Position numbers and translations under genes: made by a program
The notes under the pieces: model-generated
Told to the model about the DNA's origin: nothing
Seen by the model: the letters and a program-made list of their open reading frames with translations, nothing else
The model's database searches: none
From: Polynucleobacter sp. AP-Sving-400A-A2
Lineage (GTDB): Bacteria > Pseudomonadota > Gammaproteobacteria > Burkholderiales > Burkholderiaceae
Reading direction: 5' to 3'
DNA: 64,000 bases
Assembly (NCBI RefSeq): GCF_018688155.1
Contig: NZ_CP061312.1
Span: forward strand, 496,001 to 560,000
Part shown: in pieces, positions 1 to 10,603 of the stretch
Position numbering within the stretch: the stretch's first letter is position 1
Layout: each line of letters opens with the position of its first letter

Positions 1-1395
1 GTAGTTTTTGAGGTGAATAATGCCCTCTCCATTATGGGTGGCATGTTAATTAGTTTAGTACGTGACTCTCTCACCGTAATTGGATTGATTGGCTACTTGA
101 TTTACCTAAATTGGCAACTGACATTAGTAGTGCTGATGATTTTCCCAATTATTGCCTTCATCATTGGAAGGATTAATAAACGCTTGCGCTCACTGAATCG
201 TGAGCAGCAAACAATGACTAGTGAGCTCGCTTACATTGTTGAAGAGGCGGCCGCAGGGTATAAGATCGTGAAGGTACATGGTGCTGAAGAGTTCGAGATG
301 GGTCGCTTTATGGAAAAGGCTGATCGTCTTCGCCGATTTGCCTTGAAATCAGCAGTTGCTGGCGGCCTGAATCAGCCGATTACCCAGCTCATCGCTTCTA
401 TGGCGCTATCAATCGTCTTAGTCATTGCCTTGATGCAGTCAGCTACTGAGGGAACTACGGTTGGTGGCTTTGCCTCTTTTATTACTGCCATGTTATTGGT
501 GATCTCGCCGATTAAACATCTCGCTGATATTAATCAGCCCTTGCAGCGCGGCTTAACTGCTGCAGAAATGATCTTTTCTATGATGGATCAACCCTTTGAA
601 GAGGATGAATCCCGAAAAGAGAATATGAAGCCTCTAGGCAAAACTAAGGGCGCAATTCGGTTTGAAGATGTTGGCTTCTCTTACCAGCAAGAGGCTGGAC
701 GTAAAGATGCTCTCACTGGTGTCAGTTTAAATATTAAGCCTGGTGAAGTAGTTGCCTTTGTCGGTCCGTCTGGCGGTGGTAAATCTACGCTGGTCAACTT
801 ATTGCCACGTTTCTTTAAGCCGACTAGTGGACACATTTTCTTGGACGATATTCCCCTCGAGGATATTGTGCTGGCTGATGTACGCAAGCAGATTGCATTT
901 GTGAGTCAAGATGTGATTTTATTCAATGACAGTATTGCGGCAAACGTAGCCTACGGCGCTACGGGCGCGGAGGGCATTGATCGTGGACGTGTCATAGAGG
1001 CTCTTGAGGCGGCAAACTTATCTGCACTCATGAAGGAAATGCCTGAAGGTATTGATACGCAAATTGGTGATAACGGTAATCGTCTATCAGGTGGACAACG
1101 TCAGCGTTTAGCTATCGCGAGGGCTATCTATAAAGATGCCCCTATCCTGATTTTGGATGAAGCAACTTCGGCACTAGATTCTGAATCCGAGCGTCAAGTG
1201 CAAGATGCTTTAGAGCGATTAATGGCCGGCAGAACCACTTTAGTTATCGCTCATCGCCTATCCACTATTGAGCATGCTGATCGGATTGTGGTGCTGGAGC
1301 ACGGTCAGGCGATTGAGAATGGCTCACACGAAGAATTGATTGCTAAGGATGGCATATATGCCAACTTGCATCGCATTCAGTTTTCGAATGCTTAA
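1..1395 (+). CDS. msbA: Lipid A export ABC transporter MsbA, 5' end outside window
   Basis: ATP-driven flippase that moves lipid A-core across the inner membrane. The reading frame is open from base 1, so the start lies upstream; about 464 of an expected 580 or so residues are visible. The first third holds the last transmembrane helices of an exporter-type domain, followed by a complete nucleotide-binding domain: Walker [10 protein letters not shown] near base 763, signature LSGGQ near 1084, Walker [13 protein letters not shown] near 1144, and the H-loop in VIAHRL. The fused permease-ATPase layout and the ending fit MsbA; another exporter of the same family cannot be excluded because the N-terminus is missing. 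It converges on rng with a 7-base gap. Confidence 0.85.
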   Translation, partial: VVFEVNNALSIMGGMLISLVRDSLTVIGLIGYLIYLNWQLTLVVLMIFPIIAFIIGRINKRLRSLNREQQTMTSELAYIVEEAAAGYKIVKVHGAEEFEMGRFMEKADRLRRFALKSAVAGGLNQPITQLIASMALSIVLVIALMQSATEGTTVGGFASFITAMLLVISPIKHLADINQPLQRGLTAAEMIFSMMDQPFEEDESRKENMKPLGKTKGAIRFEDVGFSYQQEAGRKDALTGVSLNIKPGEVVAFVGPSGGGKSTLVNLLPRFFKPTSGHIFLDDIPLEDIVLADVRKQIAFVSQDVILFNDSIAANVAYGATGAEGIDRGRVIEALEAANLSALMKEMPEGIDTQIGDNGNRLSGGQRQRLAIARAIYKDAPILILDEATSALDSESERQVQDALERLMAGRTTLVIAHRLSTIEHADRIVVLEHGQAIENGSHEELIAKDGIYANLHRIQFSNA

Positions 1396-1402
1396 TCAAT
1401 GA

Positions 1403-2866
1403 TTAACTGAGAACGATATCGTACTGTTCTTGGCGGAAGCTGCCCTCTGCCTGTAGTTTGATGGGTTTGGCAACAAAGTCACCTAACTGTGCCAAAAATT
1501 GATTCTCCTCCTCAAGGAAAAGGTCAATTACATCAGGTGCGGCAACGATTCTAAATTCCCGGGGATTAAATTGGCGATGCTCTCGCACAATCTCGCGCAA
1601 AATCTCATAGCAAACCGTTTGCGCAGTTTTGATTTCACCTTTTCCCTGGCAGGTAGCGCATGGCTCACAGGTGATATGGGCCAGAGATTCTCGAGTGCGT
1701 TTGCGCGTCATTTCCACCAAGCCCAGTGAGGAAAAGTCATTCACCGAGGTGCGAGCATGATCGCGTTCTAAATTGCGATTGAGTTCATGTAAAACCGATT
1801 CTTGATGATCTTTACTCAGCATGTCAATAAAGTCGATGATGATGATGCCACCAAGATTACGTAAGCGCAGCTGACGGGCAATAGCTTGAGCAGCTTCAAG
1901 ATTGGTTTTAAACACCGTGTCGTCTAGATTACGTGCGCCCACATAACTACCAGTATTGACATCAATCGTGGTCATGGATTCTGTTTGGTCAATCATCAGG
2001 TAGCCACCCGATTTGAGATCCACTCTTCTGCCAAGTGCTTTATTGATTTCAGCATCGACATCAAATAAATCAAATAGGGCGCGCTCGCCGCGATGTAGTG
2101 TGAGTTTATCCAATAGATTTGGCATATACAGCGCAGCAAACCCTTTGAGCTTTTCAAAGTTCTCTGCTGAGTCCACCCGAATTTTTATCGTTTCTTCACT
2201 AGCCAGGTCACGTAATACGCGTTCAGCCAGACTGAGATCCTGATAGAGCAGGCTAGGCGCGGCCTTATGATTTACAGCCTCACGAATCTTCTCCCAGGTA
2301 GTGCGCAAATAATGCATGTCGTGCGTAAGCTCAGTATCGCTAGCATCTTGCGCGCTAGTACGCACAATGATCCCACCTTTTTCGTCGGCGGGCATCAGTC
2401 CTGCAAGGCGTGCCTTGATTGCTTCCCGCTCTTCTGGCTGATCTATTCTTTGAGATACGCCAATGTATTTCTCGGTGGCTGCATCTGTTCCAGCTGGCGG
2501 TAGATAAACTAAGTTCCGGCCAGCAATACTGAGTTGGGTGGTGAGGCGTGCGCCTTTGGTTCCCAAGGGATCCTTCAGAACTTGAACTAAAACATTTTGC
2601 CCTTCAAAAAGCAGCTTTTCAATTTGGGCTTGAGGGTTGTTTTGGGTGATATCGGCGACGTGCATAAATGCAGTGCGCTCTAAGCCGATTTCAATGAAGG
2701 CGGACTGCATACCAGGAAGCACGCGCACCACTTTGGCTAAATAGATATTGCCAACGATACCGCGTTGACGGGTACGCTCGATCTGCAACTCTTGAACGGC
2801 ACCTTGCTGAATGAGTGCCACCCGTGTTTCTTGGGGGGTGATGTTGATCAGAATTTCTTCGTTCAT
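1403..2866 (-). CDS. rng: Ribonuclease G
   Basis: Endoribonuclease of the RNase E/G family that matures the 5' end of 16S rRNA and decays some mRNAs. At 487 residues it matches RNase G rather than the longer RNase E, which carries a C-terminal scaffold. An S1-like RNA-binding domain lies at about residues 35-120. The two metal-binding aspartates sit in TTIDVNTG (D302) and IIIIDFIDM (D345). The zinc-link cysteines are C400, C403 and C406. The start overlaps the maf stop by ATGA, which suggests translational coupling. The maf-rng order is the same as the yhdE-rng order in Escherichia coli. Confidence 0.95.
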   Translation of the reverse strand: MNEEILINITPQETRVALIQQGAVQELQIERTRQRGIVGNIYLAKVVRVLPGMQSAFIEIGLERTAFMHVADITQNNPQAQIEKLLFEGQNVLVQVLKDPLGTKGARLTTQLSIAGRNLVYLPPAGTDAATEKYIGVSQRIDQPEEREAIKARLAGLMPADEKGGIIVRTSAQDASDTELTHDMHYLRTTWEKIREAVNHKAAPSLLYQDLSLAERVLRDLASEETIKIRVDSAENFEKLKGFAALYMPNLLDKLTLHRGERALFDLFDVDAEINKALGRRVDLKSGGYLMIDQTESMTTIDVNTGSYVGARNLDDTVFKTNLEAAQAIARQLRLRNLGGIIIIDFIDMLSKDHQESVLHELNRNLERDHARTSVNDFSSLGLVEMTRKRTRESLAHITCEPCATCQGKGEIKTAQTVCYEILREIVREHRQFNPREFRIVAAPDVIDLFLEEENQFLAQLGDFVAKPIKLQAEGSFRQEQYDIVLS

Positions 2867-3486
2867 ATGCGGGCGACTTTAGCGAAATCTAATAATTGGT
2901 TAACTTCGAAGATGGGTAATCCCATGATACCGCTATAGCTGCCTTTAATTGAGGGAATAAAAGCCCCACCAAGACCTTGAATTCCATATGCACCAGCCTT
3001 ACCAAAAGGCTCGCCACTCTGAATATAGCTATCAATTTGAGCTTCAGTTAAGTGAGCAAACTCCACCTCAGATACTTGTATTAAGCACAAGGGATTTGTT
3101 TCGGGATCAATTATGAGTACCACTGCAGTTAAAACCTCATGCGTTTGACCGCTCAGCATTTTTAGAATGCGCGCAGCATCAGAAGCGCCATTAGGTTTCC
3201 CAAGAATTTCTCCATCTGGATTGCTAGGTAGGCTGACGGTAGTATCTGCACACAAGATAGGTGCCCAAGGTTTACCGCTGTTTTGCCATCTGGCTAGGGC
3301 AATGGTACTTTTGGCAAAGGTAACTCGCTCAACATAAGTACGCGCCTTTTCATCGGGAAGTGGCGCTTCAAGTGTTTCGGTATCTTCACCCGGCCCTGCA
3401 ATCAGCATCTCAAATTTGACGCCAATTTGCTTAAGCAGTTCTTGGCGTCGAGGACTTTGTGAAGCAAGATAAATATAAGAAAACAT
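2863..3486 (-). CDS. maf: Maf-family nucleotide pyrophosphatase (YhdE type)
   Basis: Hydrolyses non-canonical or pyrimidine nucleoside triphosphates to monophosphates (house-cleaning; YhdE members act on dTTP/UTP). The N-terminus carries the Maf signature ASQSPRRQELL and the central acid motif ILCADTTVSL. I chose the ATG at 3486, giving 207 residues that begin MFSYIYLASQSPRR. An upstream in-frame ATG at 3552 would add 22 residues lying inside rlmH that do not resemble the family. The stop overlaps the rng start (ATGA). The YhdE assignment rests mainly on the rng neighbourhood. Confidence 0.9.
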   Translation of the reverse strand: MFSYIYLASQSPRRQELLKQIGVKFEMLIAGPGEDTETLEAPLPDEKARTYVERVTFAKSTIALARWQNSGKPWAPILCADTTVSLPSNPDGEILGKPNGASDAARILKMLSGQTHEVLTAVVLIIDPETNPLCLIQVSEVEFAHLTEAQIDSYIQSGEPFGKAGAYGIQGLGGAFIPSIKGSYSGIMGLPIFEVNQLLDFAKVARI

Positions 3487-3493
3487 CAATGAC

Positions 3494-3937
3494 TTACTCG
3501 CGGTGATAGGGGTGGCCTTGCAAAATAGTCCAAGCTCGATAGAGTTGCTCAACTAATAACACTCTTGCCATGGCATGTGGCAGGGTCAAACTTGAGAGGC
3601 GCCACATCGCTTGAGCATTTTCCTTAAGACTGGGATCGAGCCCATCAGCACCACCAATCAAAAAAGTAATATCAAAACCTTCTTGCCGCCAGCCTGCCAA
3701 CTGGGTAGCTAGATTTTGTGTAGTTTGATCTTTGCCACGCTCATCCAGTGCAATCACCCGCGAGCCTTTCGGAATAGCCGCTGCAATTTTGATAGCTTCT
3801 TTGGCTGGGTTGAGATCAGGTTTGATCTCTTTGATTTCAATACTGCAATCTGCAGGCATACGCTTAATGTAATCATGGGTTGCAGTTGCAACCCATTCTG
3901 GCATTTTGTGACCAACAGAAACAATCGTTAAACGCAT
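3494..3937 (-). CDS. rlmH: 23S rRNA (pseudouridine1915-N3)-methyltransferase RlmH
   Basis: SPOUT-class methyltransferase that methylates pseudouridine 1915 in helix 69 of 23S rRNA, acting on the assembled 70S ribosome. The 147 residues match the family length. Visible hallmarks are the trefoil-knot SAM-binding segment [11 protein letters not shown], the [19 protein letters not shown] helix and the C-terminal HPYHRE tail. It sits 10 bases after rsfS and 7 bases before maf. The pairing with the ribosome silencing factor RsfS is conserved in many bacteria and groups two large-subunit factors. Confidence 0.96.
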   Translation of the reverse strand: MRLTIVSVGHKMPEWVATATHDYIKRMPADCSIEIKEIKPDLNPAKEAIKIAAAIPKGSRVIALDERGKDQTTQNLATQLAGWRQEGFDITFLIGGADGLDPSLKENAQAMWRLSSLTLPHAMARVLLVEQLYRAWTILQGHPYHRE

Positions 3938-3947
3938 TGTTAAGAAA

Positions 3948-4337
3948 TTACTCTTCGTCGTCTGGTTCGCTTGCCTTTACCAGCCCCTTATCCGCCGCTA
4001 GCTTCACTCGTACAGGTTTGGCTCCCCACATACCTTCAAGCTGATAGTAGGCGCGCAATGCAGGCTGCAAAATATGAACTACGATGTCACCGCAATCAAC
4101 CAATACCCACTCGCCAGTCTCCAAACCCTCTACGGAGATCACTTCACCACCTTTAGCATTGACAGCCTCTTTAACAGACATCGCTAGCGATCTAGTCTGA
4201 CGATTGGAGGTGCCGGTGGCGATGATGACGCGATCAAATAGCTCGCTGAGCTTAGTGGTGTCATACACACGAATATCCTGCGCCTTGACATCTTCGAGTG
4301 CATCAATCACGACACGTTGTAATTTTGTTAAGTCCAT
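3948..4337 (-). CDS. rsfS: Ribosome silencing factor RsfS
   Basis: Iojap-family protein that binds L14 (uL14) on the 50S subunit and blocks subunit joining when nutrients are scarce. The 129-residue protein shows the family core, including [36 protein letters not shown] and the [12 protein letters not shown] ending of the domain ([12 protein letters not shown]), followed by a short acidic tail ending DDEE. It lies between nadD (54-base gap) and rlmH (10-base gap), the usual nadD-rsfS-rlmH arrangement. Confidence 0.96.
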   Translation of the reverse strand: MDLTKLQRVVIDALEDVKAQDIRVYDTTKLSELFDRVIIATGTSNRQTRSLAMSVKEAVNAKGGEVISVEGLETGEWVLVDCGDIVVHILQPALRAYYQLEGMWGAKPVRVKLAADKGLVKASEPDDEE

Positions 4338-4391
4338 AGTTTCTTTAGTATTTTTCTGAGAATTTTGAATATAAGAGTGATCTTAGCCTGA

Positions 4392-5093
4392 TTACTTGTA
4401 CAGACCTAAATTTGTAATGATTTCTAAAGCATGAGACGGAATGTGCTCGGCAATATCACTGCGAGAAGCGCTTTTCAGCTGATTCCGAAGCTTTGTAGAT
4501 GAAATCTCTACTGCAAGACTGTTATCTAAGTAGATGCGGCCAAACAGGCTTTTTTCAAGAGCGTTTGCATCAATACATTGATGCTTTTCTAATAAAGCCT
4601 TTATTTCAGGGCTGATTTGGGTATCAAGTTCATGATGAGGTCTGCTGGCCACTGCGAAATTCACGACGTCTAGTAATTGATCCCAGGACTTCCAAAAGGG
4701 GAGATCGATAAGAGAGTCAGCCCCCATTAACCAAGTTAAGTTGACTTGAGGCCCAAAACGCTCTCTTAGGGCTTTGGCTGTATCGATTGCATAGCTCGGG
4801 CCTGCCCGATCAATTTCAATACGATCCACTCCAATTTGAGTCGGTATTTTTAGATACAGAAATGCTCTAGCTAAATCAATGCTTGCTGCTTCAGTGAGTT
4901 CAAGACGAATTTCAGCAGGTGTGATGCCAGAGCTTTTTTGCCAGGGCTCGCCACTAGGGATTAGGAGCAGAGTGTCCAGGTGCAGAAGTTTTGCAAAATG
5001 CATGGCCAGTTTAAGGTGACCAAGATGTGGCGGGTCAAAAGTGCCGCCCAGAATGCCAATTTTTTTTGGAGTATCCAAATCTACTGACATCAT
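4392..5093 (-). CDS. nadD: Nicotinate-nucleotide adenylyltransferase
   Basis: Converts nicotinate mononucleotide and ATP to deamido-NAD in NAD synthesis. The nucleotidyltransferase HxGH motif is in GGTFDPPHLGH (residues 16-26) and the second ATP-binding motif is the C-terminal SSTKLR. The product is 233 residues. The start ATG at 5093 is directly next to the hemF stop codon, and a second ATG follows at once; either could be used. The zero spacing implies translation coupled to hemF. Confidence 0.93.
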   Translation of the reverse strand: MMSVDLDTPKKIGILGGTFDPPHLGHLKLAMHFAKLLHLDTLLLIPSGEPWQKSSGITPAEIRLELTEAASIDLARAFLYLKIPTQIGVDRIEIDRAGPSYAIDTAKALRERFGPQVNLTWLMGADSLIDLPFWKSWDQLLDVVNFAVASRPHHELDTQISPEIKALLEKHQCIDANALEKSLFGRIYLDNSLAVEISSTKLRNQLKSASRSDIAEHIPSHALEIITNLGLYK

Positions 5094-6029
5094 TTAGGCA
5101 AGCCAGTCGCGCGGCTTAAGGTAGTAGTCGTACAGCTTTGCCTCTGGCGTATCTGGCTTTGGTTGCCAGTTGTACCACCACTGCACTACGGGTGGCATAG
5201 ACATCAAAATAGATTCTGTGCGTCCACCAGAGTGCAGGCCAAAAATGGTGCCTCGGTCGAATAACAAGTTGTACTCCACATAACGACCACGACGGTATTC
5301 TTGGAACGCTTTTTCTTCGGGAGTAAAGCTGTCTTGATAACGACGCTTCACAATCGGTAAGTAAGCATCAATAAAGGCATCACCAACAGCACGCGTCATG
5401 GCAAAGCTTTGCTCAAAACCCAGCTCATTGAAGTCGTCAAAGAACACACCACCAATACCGCGAGGCTCTTCACGATGCTTGAGATAAAAATATTCATCAC
5501 ACCATTTCTTGAATCGTGGATGAAGCTCCGCACCAAATGGATCTAAGGCATCTTTCGCAGTTTGATGGAAGTGTTTGCAGTCCTCATCAACGCCATAGTA
5601 GGGGGTAAGATCAAAACCGCCCCCAAACCACCAAACTGGCTCTTTATCGGGAGCTTGCGCGATAAAGCAGCGCACATTCATATGGGTAGTTGGCGCCTTA
5701 GGGTTATTTGGGTGAAACACCAAGGAAACGCCCATGGCCTCAAAGCTACGTCCGGCGACTTCTGGGCGATGGTGTGAAGCTGAAGGGGGCATTTGATCAC
5801 CGCGAACGTGAGAAAAACCCACACCACCTTTTTCTAATATATTGCCGCCATCTAAAGTACAAGTACGCCCATAACCCCGCAGCTTGCTATCTTCTGGTTT
5901 CTCCCAGGCATCAACTACAAAGGCTTTACCGTCGAGTGCACTCATTGCAGTAGTGATGCGATCTTGCAGGCCTAAAAAGTAAGCTTCTAATTCTGCAATA
6001 TTAATTTGAGTCTGTTCAATTGATGACAA
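5094..6029 (-). CDS. hemF: Oxygen-dependent coproporphyrinogen III oxidase
   Basis: Catalyses aerobic oxidative decarboxylation of coproporphyrinogen III to protoporphyrinogen IX in haem synthesis. The 311-residue protein shows the long conserved blocks of Hem[77 protein letters not shown] and [13 protein letters not shown]. The start is a TTG at 6029, with an AAGGA stretch about 10 bases before it; the first in-frame ATG would remove 28 residues. It lies 26 bases after purD. Confidence 0.95.
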   Translation of the reverse strand: MSSIEQTQINIAELEAYFLGLQDRITTAMSALDGKAFVVDAWEKPEDSKLRGYGRTCTLDGGNILEKGGVGFSHVRGDQMPPSASHHRPEVAGRSFEAMGVSLVFHPNNPKAPTTHMNVRCFIAQAPDKEPVWWFGGGFDLTPYYGVDEDCKHFHQTAKDALDPFGAELHPRFKKWCDEYFYLKHREEPRGIGGVFFDDFNELGFEQSFAMTRAVGDAFIDAYLPIVKRRYQDSFTPEEKAFQEYRRGRYVEYNLLFDRGTIFGLHSGGRTESILMSMPPVVQWWYNWQPKPDTPEAKLYDYYLKPRDWLA

Positions 6030-6055
6030 GGATGAAAAGTCCTTCGTAGTTAGGG

Positions 6056-7333
6056 TTATTTCACTGCCCGATAGCCAATATCTTTGCGATATTGCATGCC
6101 ATCGAATTGGATCTGAGCAATCGCTTCATATGCTTTTTGTTGCGCACCGCGAACAGTATCAGATAGACCTACAACGCACATGACACGACCACCAGAGGTA
6201 ACAAGCTTGCCATCTTGTAACTTAGTACCAGCATGAAAAGTCAATTGATCTTCAGTATCAGTAGGGATGCCTGTAATCACATCGTCATTGCGCGGCGTAT
6301 CAGGATAGTTGTGAGCTGCCAGTACTACGCCTAGTGCGGTGCGACGATCCCACTCTAGATCGACTTCATTGAGTCTGCCGTCAACAGCATGATCTAGCGC
6401 ATTGACGAGATCACTACGAAGGCGTGCCATGATGGGCTGTGTTTCTGGGTCGCCCATGCGGCAGTTAAATTCTAAAGTCTTGATCTTGCCGTCGGGAGAA
6501 ATCATGAGCCCCGCATACAGGAAGCCAGTGTATGGAATGCCATCCGCTTCCATGCCTTTCACTGTAGGCATGATGACCTCGCGCAATGCCCGCGCATGAA
6601 TTTCTGGGGTCACTACTGGAGCAGGGGAGTAGGCACCCATGCCACCGGTATTAGGGCCTTGATCAGCATCGAGCAAACGCTTGTGATCTTGACTAGTTGC
6701 TAAAGCTAAAACATGTTTACCATCTACGAGAACGATAAAGCTGGCTTCTTCACCAGTCAAAAATTCTTCAATGACAACACGTGCGCCAGCGTTTCCGAGT
6801 TTGTTATCGGCCAGCATCATATCGACAGCCCCATGGGCTTCTACCAGGTCCATTGCCACAACGACACCTTTGCCAGCAGCTAAACCATCAGCCTTAATCA
6901 CGATCGGTGCGCCTTTGGCATCAATGTAAGCATGTGCTTTTAATGCATTTGAAAAAGTCTGATACTCCGCTGTTGGGATGCCATGACGTTTCATAAACGC
7001 TTTAGAGAAATCTTTGGAGGACTCTAATTGGGCTGCTAACTGAGTAGGTCCAAAGATGCGCAAGCCATTGTTGCGAAATACATCCACGATACCTGCAGCT
7101 AACGGTGCTTCAGGGCCAACTACGGTGAGGTGAATTTTTTCACGTTTGGCAAAGTCTGCTAATTCTTGAAGGTCGGAGATCGGAAGGTTTTGAATGCCAG
7201 CCGCTGTTTGTTTTGCAGTGGCTGTGCCACCATTACCCGGCGCCACATATACAGTTTGAACTTGTGGAGATTGCGCTAGCTTCCATGCCAATGCATGTTC
7301 GCGACCACCAGAACCAATTAAAAGAATTTTCAT
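6056..7333 (-). CDS. purD: Phosphoribosylamine-glycine ligase
   Basis: ATP-grasp enzyme (GARS) that joins glycine to phosphoribosylamine in de novo purine synthesis. The 425-residue length is standard. Features seen: N-terminal [13 protein letters not shown], the PAPVVTPE and [16 protein letters not shown] blocks, the metal-binding region [13 protein letters not shown], and the C-terminal domain with [12 protein letters not shown]. It lies 47 bases after yebC and before hemF in the minus-strand run. Confidence 0.96.
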   Translation of the reverse strand: MKILLIGSGGREHALAWKLAQSPQVQTVYVAPGNGGTATAKQTAAGIQNLPISDLQELADFAKREKIHLTVVGPEAPLAAGIVDVFRNNGLRIFGPTQLAAQLESSKDFSKAFMKRHGIPTAEYQTFSNALKAHAYIDAKGAPIVIKADGLAAGKGVVVAMDLVEAHGAVDMMLADNKLGNAGARVVIEEFLTGEEASFIVLVDGKHVLALATSQDHKRLLDADQGPNTGGMGAYSPAPVVTPEIHARALREVIMPTVKGMEADGIPYTGFLYAGLMISPDGKIKTLEFNCRMGDPETQPIMARLRSDLVNALDHAVDGRLNEVDLEWDRRTALGVVLAAHNYPDTPRNDDVITGIPTDTEDQLTFHAGTKLQDGKLVTSGGRVMCVVGLSDTVRGAQQKAYEAIAQIQFDGMQYRKDIGYRAVK

Positions 7334-7380
7334 AAAGGGCTAAAAGATGTATTAATAAGTAGTGCTAAAAAGCTAGTCGA

Positions 7381-8100
7381 TTACAGAGAGGCATTCGTGA
7401 ATACTTCTTGAACATCATCCAAGTTCTCAAGCGCGTCTAATAGTTTTTGCATACTCTCCGCTTGATCACCTTCGAGTTCAGTTTCAGTTTCGGGGCGCAT
7501 CGTCACTGTTGCTAGCTCTGCTTTTAAGCCTACTTGATTAAGCGCGTCCTGTATCTTAGAAAATTCAGGTACTGGGGTAAGTACCTCAAATGAACCATCA
7601 TCATGAGTGATGACATCTTCTGCGCCAGCATCTAGCGCGATCTCCATGAGTTGATCTTCATTGGTACCTGGGGCAAACAACATCTGACCACAGTGTTTGA
7701 ACATAAAGGCAACCGAACCTTCTGCACCCATATTGCCACCATTTTTTGCGAATGCATGACGTACTTCGGCAACAGTACGAGTGCGGTTATCCGTTAAGCA
7801 ATCGACAATGATGGCCGCACCATTGTGACCGTAACCTTCGTAACGAATTTCTTCGTAGTTAACGCCTTCCAAAGAACCTGTACCGCGCTGAATTGCCCGC
7901 TGCACATTGTCATTGGGCATATTGGCATCTTTAGCCTTATCGATCGCAAGGCGTAAACGGGGATTCGTGGCAACATCGCCGCCGCCCAATTTAGCCGCAA
8001 CCGTGATTTCTTTAATGAGTTTGGTCCAAATCTTGCCGCGCTTTTCGTCTTGACGTCCTTTGCGGTGCTGAATGTTGGCCCATTTCGAATGGCCGGCCAT
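7381..8100 (-). CDS. yebC: YebC/PmpR-family protein
   Basis: Conserved 239-residue protein of the YebC family. Members have been described as transcriptional regulators (PmpR) and, for some family members, as factors that help ribosomes through difficult proline stretches; sequence alone does not decide between these. The N-terminus [18 protein letters not shown] and the acidic C-terminal segment are diagnostic. It is the first gene of the minus-strand run and faces tRNA-Leu across a 141-base gap. Confidence 0.94.
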   Translation of the reverse strand: MAGHSKWANIQHRKGRQDEKRGKIWTKLIKEITVAAKLGGGDVATNPRLRLAIDKAKDANMPNDNVQRAIQRGTGSLEGVNYEEIRYEGYGHNGAAIIVDCLTDNRTRTVAEVRHAFAKNGGNMGAEGSVAFMFKHCGQMLFAPGTNEDQLMEIALDAGAEDVITHDDGSFEVLTPVPEFSKIQDALNQVGLKAELATVTMRPETETELEGDQAESMQKLLDALENLDDVQEVFTNASL

Positions 8101-8241
8101 ACGGGTAAGTCCTTTTGAGTAATGTGGCTTGAGGAACCTATTTTAAGGTCTTCTCAGTCCAAGAATCGGAGTCTTACAACTTTTTTGTTACACTCTCACC
8201 TCTTAGTAAGCTTCAATGCAGTATTTCCTCTGCAAACACCT

Positions 8242-8326
8242 GCCCCGGTGATGGAATTGGTAGACGTGCCGGACTCAAAATCCGGTGCCGCAAGGCGTGG
8301 CGGTTCAAGTCCGCCCCGGGGCACCA
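8242..8326 (+). tRNA. tRNA-Leu (anticodon CAA)
   Basis: An 85-base class II tRNA. The acceptor stem GCCCCGG pairs with CCGGGGC, the discriminator base is A, and CCA is encoded at 8324-8326. The anticodon stem CCGGA/TCCGG encloses the loop CTCAAAA with anticodon CAA. The long variable arm (TGCCGCAAGGCGT) is typical of tRNA-Leu, and the T arm carries GGTTCAAGTCC. A T-rich stretch follows at about 8335. Confidence 0.97.
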
Positions 8327-8444
8327 TCCCCCCTCTTTTTATTTCTAAGCCCAGTCCAATTAGGTGCTTAGACTGCCTTTGCTATGATTATTGTCATTAA
8401 AAGCTTCTCTCAAGCATAAAAAATAAACTAAACGAGATTAAATA

Positions 8445-9344
8445 ATGAAAAAAGTAGGACTAATCGGCTTGGGTGCAATGGGTTCTGGCATGGCCTCATC
8501 TCTCCGTAGGGCGGGTTATGACTTATACGTATTTGATGTGCGTTCAGATGTTGCTCGTCGGTTTTGTGATGCTGGAGGTACTTCCTGTAATTCCATCGAA
8601 GAACTCGGCTCAATTTGTGACGTAGTTGTTTCAGTTGTGGTGAATGCTGCTCAAACTGAAGAAGTTTTGTTCGGCTCGTCAACAAGTCCTGGCTTGGTCA
8701 ATTCATTAAAGCATCAAAGTGTTTTCGTGATGTGTTCTACAGTAGATCCGAATATTTCGATTGCATTTGAGTCTCGTCTCGCCAAAAAAGATATTTTGTA
8801 TGTCGACGCCCCCATATCTGGTGGAGCGGCAAAAGCTGCCTCTGGTGAAATGACAATGATGACTTCTGCCAGTGCGACTGCTTACGAGCTAGTTAACCCC
8901 ATTCTTAATGCGATGTCAGGAACTGTTTATCGTTTAGGCGATAAGGCAGGTATTGGCAGCAAGGTGAAAGTTATTAATCAGCTTCTTGCAGGCGTTCATA
9001 TTGCAGCTGCTGCCGAGGCGATGGCGCTAGGTTTGCGAGAGGGCGTGGATGCAAATGCACTCTACGAGGTGATTACCCATAGTGCTGGTAATAGCTGGAT
9101 GTTTGAGAATCGCATGGCACATGTGCTGGCAGCTAACTATGAGCCTTTATCTGCGGTGGATATATTTGTTAAGGATTTGGGGATTGTTCTGGATATGGCT
9201 CGTGCTAGTAAGTTCCCCTTGCCGCTTTCATCGACTGCGCACCAAATGTTTATGCAAGCATCGACCGCTGGTTTTGCGAAGGAAGATGATAGCGCTGTCA
9301 TTAAAATTTTCCCTGGTATCGAGTTACCGAAAGCATCACAGTGA
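8445..9344 (+). CDS. ltnD: NAD-dependent 3-hydroxyacid dehydrogenase, L-threonate dehydrogenase-like
   Basis: Beta-hydroxyacid dehydrogenase family member, 299 residues. The N-terminal Rossmann motif is GLIGLGAMGSGMA (residues 5-17), the substrate-binding DAPISGGAAKAASG lies at residues 121-134, and the catalytic lysine is probably K175 in GSKVKVINQ. In the tetronate pathway (LtnD-OtnK-OtnC) this enzyme oxidises L-threonate or D-erythronate to 3-oxo-tetronate. The substrate assignment comes from the two genes that follow, which are the kinase and decarboxylase of that pathway. The stop overlaps the otnK start by four bases (GTGA). Confidence 0.85.
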   Translation: MKKVGLIGLGAMGSGMASSLRRAGYDLYVFDVRSDVARRFCDAGGTSCNSIEELGSICDVVVSVVVNAAQTEEVLFGSSTSPGLVNSLKHQSVFVMCSTVDPNISIAFESRLAKKDILYVDAPISGGAAKAASGEMTMMTSASATAYELVNPILNAMSGTVYRLGDKAGIGSKVKVINQLLAGVHIAAAAEAMALGLREGVDANALYEVITHSAGNSWMFENRMAHVLAANYEPLSAVDIFVKDLGIVLDMARASKFPLPLSSTAHQMFMQASTAGFAKEDDSAVIKIFPGIELPKASQ

Positions 9345-10603
9345 GTATTTTGTTAGGGTGCATTGCGGATGACTTTACAGGCGCCACCGATTTGGCTAAT
9401 AACCTGGTGCGTAATGGAATGCGCGTTACGCAAACTATCGGCATTCCACAGCACGGGTTGAATGCTGATTTAGATGCAGTTGTAGTAGCGCTCAAATCTC
9501 GAAATCTTGAGCCTGAAGACGCTGTAGCTCAATCATTAGAGGCATTGGAGTATTTGCTTTCACAAGGAGCGCAACAGATCTTCTTTAAATATTGCTCTAC
9601 GTTTGACAGCACTCCCAAGGGAAATATTGGTCCGGTAACACAGGCGCTGATGGCAGCCTTGGGAACTGACTTTACGATTGCAACCCCGGCTTTCCCGGAC
9701 AACGGGCGGAGTGTCTTTAAGGGTTATTTATTTGTTGGGAACCAGCTTTTAAGTGAGTCTGGGATGCGTGATCACCCCTTGACTCCGATGACCGATGCAA
9801 ATTTAGTCAGAGTAATGCAGGCGCAATGCGACTATCAGGTCGGATTAATTGAGTACCAAGATATTCTTGCTGGCGCTGATGCAATCTCCTCAAGAATTGC
9901 CCACTTGAGATCATCAAATACGCAAATTGCAATTATGGATGCAGTTACCAATGATGATTTGTATCGCATTGCGCCAGCGCTAAAAGATTTACCTCTCATT
10001 ACTGGAGGCTCCGGTATTGCTATTGGGCTACCCGCCAACTTTGGTCTTAGGGCGCACCCAGGTTCCAGCAAGCTTCCTGCTGCTAATGGATATCGGGCAA
10101 TTATTTCTGGTAGCTGTTCACAGGCTACTCACCTCCAGGTCGAGCACTTCAAGAGTCTGGGTGGGGCAACATATGCTGTGAATCCGCTTGAGTTAACCCA
10201 GAAATCTACAGAACAACTACTTCAAGAAATCCTAACTTGGGCACAACCGCATCTCTCGCTCGGTCCAGTCTTAATTTACTCGTCTGGTACGCCTGAGCAG
10301 GTTAAAGAAGTGCAATCACAACTGGGGGTTCAGGCGGCTGGTAGCGCTATAGAGAATCTTTTGGGATTGATTGCTCAGAGTCTCGTTGGTTTTGGAGTCG
10401 GACAGTTATTGCTTGCTGGTGGAGAAACTTCAGGGGCATGCGTAAAAGCCTTAGGTATTGATCAAATGCAGATTGGCCAGCAAATTGACCCTGGTGTACC
10501 CTGGTGCTACGCGATAGCGCAAAATAAACCGCTTCATCTTGCGTTAAAGTCTGGAAACTTTGGTACACCAGATTTTTTTACAAAGGCTTTCTCAAAACTG
10601 TGA
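9341..10603 (+). CDS. otnK: 3-oxo-tetronate kinase (DUF1537 family)
   Basis: DUF1537-family four-carbon acid sugar kinase, 420 residues. The N-terminal domain begins CIADDFTGATDLAN, the nucleotide-binding C-terminal domain includes LLLAGGETSGACVKALG and ends near FGTPDFF. Known members phosphorylate 3-oxo-tetronate or related acids. The start is GTG at 9341, set by the four-base overlap with ltnD; the same overlap occurs at its end with otnC, so all three are translationally coupled. Confidence 0.88.
   Translation: MSILLGCIADDFTGATDLANNLVRNGMRVTQTIGIPQHGLNADLDAVVVALKSRNLEPEDAVAQSLEALEYLLSQGAQQIFFKYCSTFDSTPKGNIGPVTQALMAALGTDFTIATPAFPDNGRSVFKGYLFVGNQLLSESGMRDHPLTPMTDANLVRVMQAQCDYQVGLIEYQDILAGADAISSRIAHLRSSNTQIAIMDAVTNDDLYRIAPALKDLPLITGGSGIAIGLPANFGLRAHPGSSKLPAANGYRAIISGSCSQATHLQVEHFKSLGGATYAVNPLELTQKSTEQLLQEILTWAQPHLSLGPVLIYSSGTPEQVKEVQSQLGVQAAGSAIENLLGLIAQSLVGFGVGQLLLAGGETSGACVKALGIDQMQIGQQIDPGVPWCYAIAQNKPLHLALKSGNFGTPDFFTKAFSKL

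Noticed and set aside
1392..1406. Terminator between msbA and rng
   Set aside because: The 15-base palindrome TTAATCA-A-TGATTAA is short and AT-only with no T-tract; it is kept only as part of the convergent-junction observation.
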